Source: JASFQI01 sp050115555 (GTDB lineage Bacteria; Desulfobacterota; DSM-4660; Desulfatiglandales; HGW-15). From it: a stretch of 5,537 bases of DNA. The notes under the pieces are model-generated. The model saw only the letters and a list, made by a program, of their open reading frames with translations. It did no database searches and had not been told where the DNA came from. Shown here in pieces: positions 5,370 through 5,537 of this stretch. The stretch lies in the NCBI GenBank assembly GCA_050115555.1, contig JASFQI010000337.1, positions 1 through 5,537 on the forward strand. The letters are read 5' to 3'. Positions within the stretch are counted from its first letter, which is position 1; each line of letters begins with the position of its first letter. Position numbers and translations under genes: made by a program.

Positions 5370-5396
5370 CCGGACCCGCGCCGAAGGCGGGTCCGG
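5370..5396. other. GC-rich hairpin in the spacer
   Basis: CCGGACCCGC (5370-5379) pairs perfectly with GCGGGTCCGG (5387-5396) over a 7-base loop. An alternative outer pairing CTGCCG (5347-5352) with CGGCAG (5394-5399) overlaps it. No T-run follows on the plus strand, and on the minus strand no run follows either, so a simple terminator is unlikely. The bases 5308-5346 before it hold nothing I can identify. It stands 7 bases from a perfect palindrome and may belong to the same repeat unit. Confidence 0.6.
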
Positions 5397-5403
5397 CAGA
5401 TCC

Positions 5404-5429
5404 AACCTGCTTCGCATGCGAAGCAGGTT
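5404..5429. repeat. Perfect 26-bp palindrome
   Basis: AACCTGCTTCGCA (5404-5416) is followed without a gap by its exact reverse complement TGCGAAGCAGGTT (5417-5429). A gapless palindrome is a poor RNA hairpin tip but a good site for a dimeric DNA-binding protein, or it may be part of a REP-type repeat. It lies directly before the possible sigma-54 promoter of the last gene. Confidence 0.7.
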
Positions 5430-5431
5430 CA

Positions 5432-5447
5432 TGGCTTCTCTTTGGCC
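5432..5447 (+). promoter_or_regulatory. Possible sigma-54 promoter for the right-edge gene
   Basis: TGGCTTCTCTTTGGCC has the required GG (5433-5434) and GC (5445-5446) ten bases apart, with TGGC at the -24 part and TGGC where TTGC is usual at -12. Transcription would start about 12 bases later, near 5458, which is also the first base of the leader stem. The match is short and could be chance; no enhancer site was identified beyond the palindrome. Confidence 0.3.
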
Positions 5448-5457
5448 AAATGAAAAA

Positions 5458-5522
5458 TGGACGACCTTGGTGTATAAGGTAATCACGACAAAAACCCAAA
5501 ACACCAAAAAGGAGGTCGTCCA
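5458..5522 (+). promoter_or_regulatory. Leader stem-loop that takes in the ribosome binding site of the next gene
   Basis: TGGACGACCT (5458-5467) pairs perfectly with AGGTCGTCCA (5513-5522). The same left strand continues TGGTGT (5468-5473) pairing with ACACCA (5501-5506). This gives 16 bp interrupted only by a 6-base bulge, AAAAGG (5507-5512), and closed by a 27-base A-rich loop (5474-5500). The Shine-Dalgarno AAGGAGG (5509-5515) lies half in the bulge and half in the lower stem, and the stem ends on the base before the ATG. Opening and closing of the stem could therefore control translation. It matches no riboswitch class I know. Confidence 0.6.
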
Positions 5523-5537
5523 ATGAGAAAGATAACA
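5523..5537 (+). CDS. Start of an unidentified gene (first five codons)
   Basis: ATG 5523 opens a frame MRKIT that runs off the window. AAGGAGG at 5509-5515, 7 bases before it, is the strongest ribosome binding site in the window after that of the lipoprotein gene, so the start is credible. Five residues are too few for any identification; a basic start of this type is compatible with a signal peptide but does not prove one. Confidence 0.7.

Noticed and set aside
4795..5526. 243-codon plus-strand frame from inside recO to the right edge
   Set aside because: It is out of frame with recO, antisense to the acidic-protein gene, and translates the repeat (SRQDAKTQRK) and the palindrome.

Overview
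The window looks like a GC-rich chromosomal piece from an anaerobic, aromatic- or fatty-acid-using proteobacterium of the former Deltaproteobacteria (Desulfobacterota). The support is indirect: a LivF of the type ending in ..HYKRRKRWL., a divergent AMP-binding ligase directly downstream of a branched-chain-amino-acid-type (HAAT family) ABC transporter, and intergenic spacers loaded with palindromic and GCAAAGAC-type repeats. I cannot name a genus, and no RNA gene, phage gene or CRISPR array is visible.

Layout. Positions 1-1423 hold the end of a HAAT uptake operon: the C-terminal 181 residues of the periplasmic substrate-binding protein, a short hairpin-bearing spacer, then LivF starting at a TTG set by a good Shine-Dalgarno. 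Positions 1515-2108 encode a small lipoprotein with a LEA14/WHy-type domain, closed by a strong intrinsic terminator (2139-2192). Positions 2299-3819 encode an acyl-CoA synthetase-like AMP-binding enzyme with an altered P-loop and no lysine at the usual A10 position. A 347-base spacer (3820-4166) carries a 145-bp palindromic, MITE-like element overlapping the ligase stop codon, a stray copy of its end, a terminator and a dispersed repeat. recO follows (4167-4922). Convergent to it is a very acidic 87-residue protein on the minus strand (4942-5205) whose promoter sits so close to the ATG that a leaderless mRNA is predicted. The last 317 non-coding bases (5206-5522) hold that promoter, a third copy of the dispersed repeat, a GC hairpin, a perfect 26-bp palindrome, a possible sigma-54 promoter and a 16-bp leader stem that takes in the ribosome binding site of a gene whose first five codons end the window.

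How the genes may work together. Substrate-binding protein and LivF belong to one importer; the ligase may activate the imported or a related acid to its CoA ester, and the lipoprotein may serve in the same envelope. That link is inferred from position only, and the terminator between lipoprotein and ligase argues for separate transcription. recO and the acidic protein are unrelated housekeeping or unknown functions.

The most notable points are the leader structure at the right edge, the symmetric 145-bp element, the three repeat copies lying in 5' flanks of genes, and the atypical active-site motifs of the ligase. None of these amounts to a clearly new multi-gene system.
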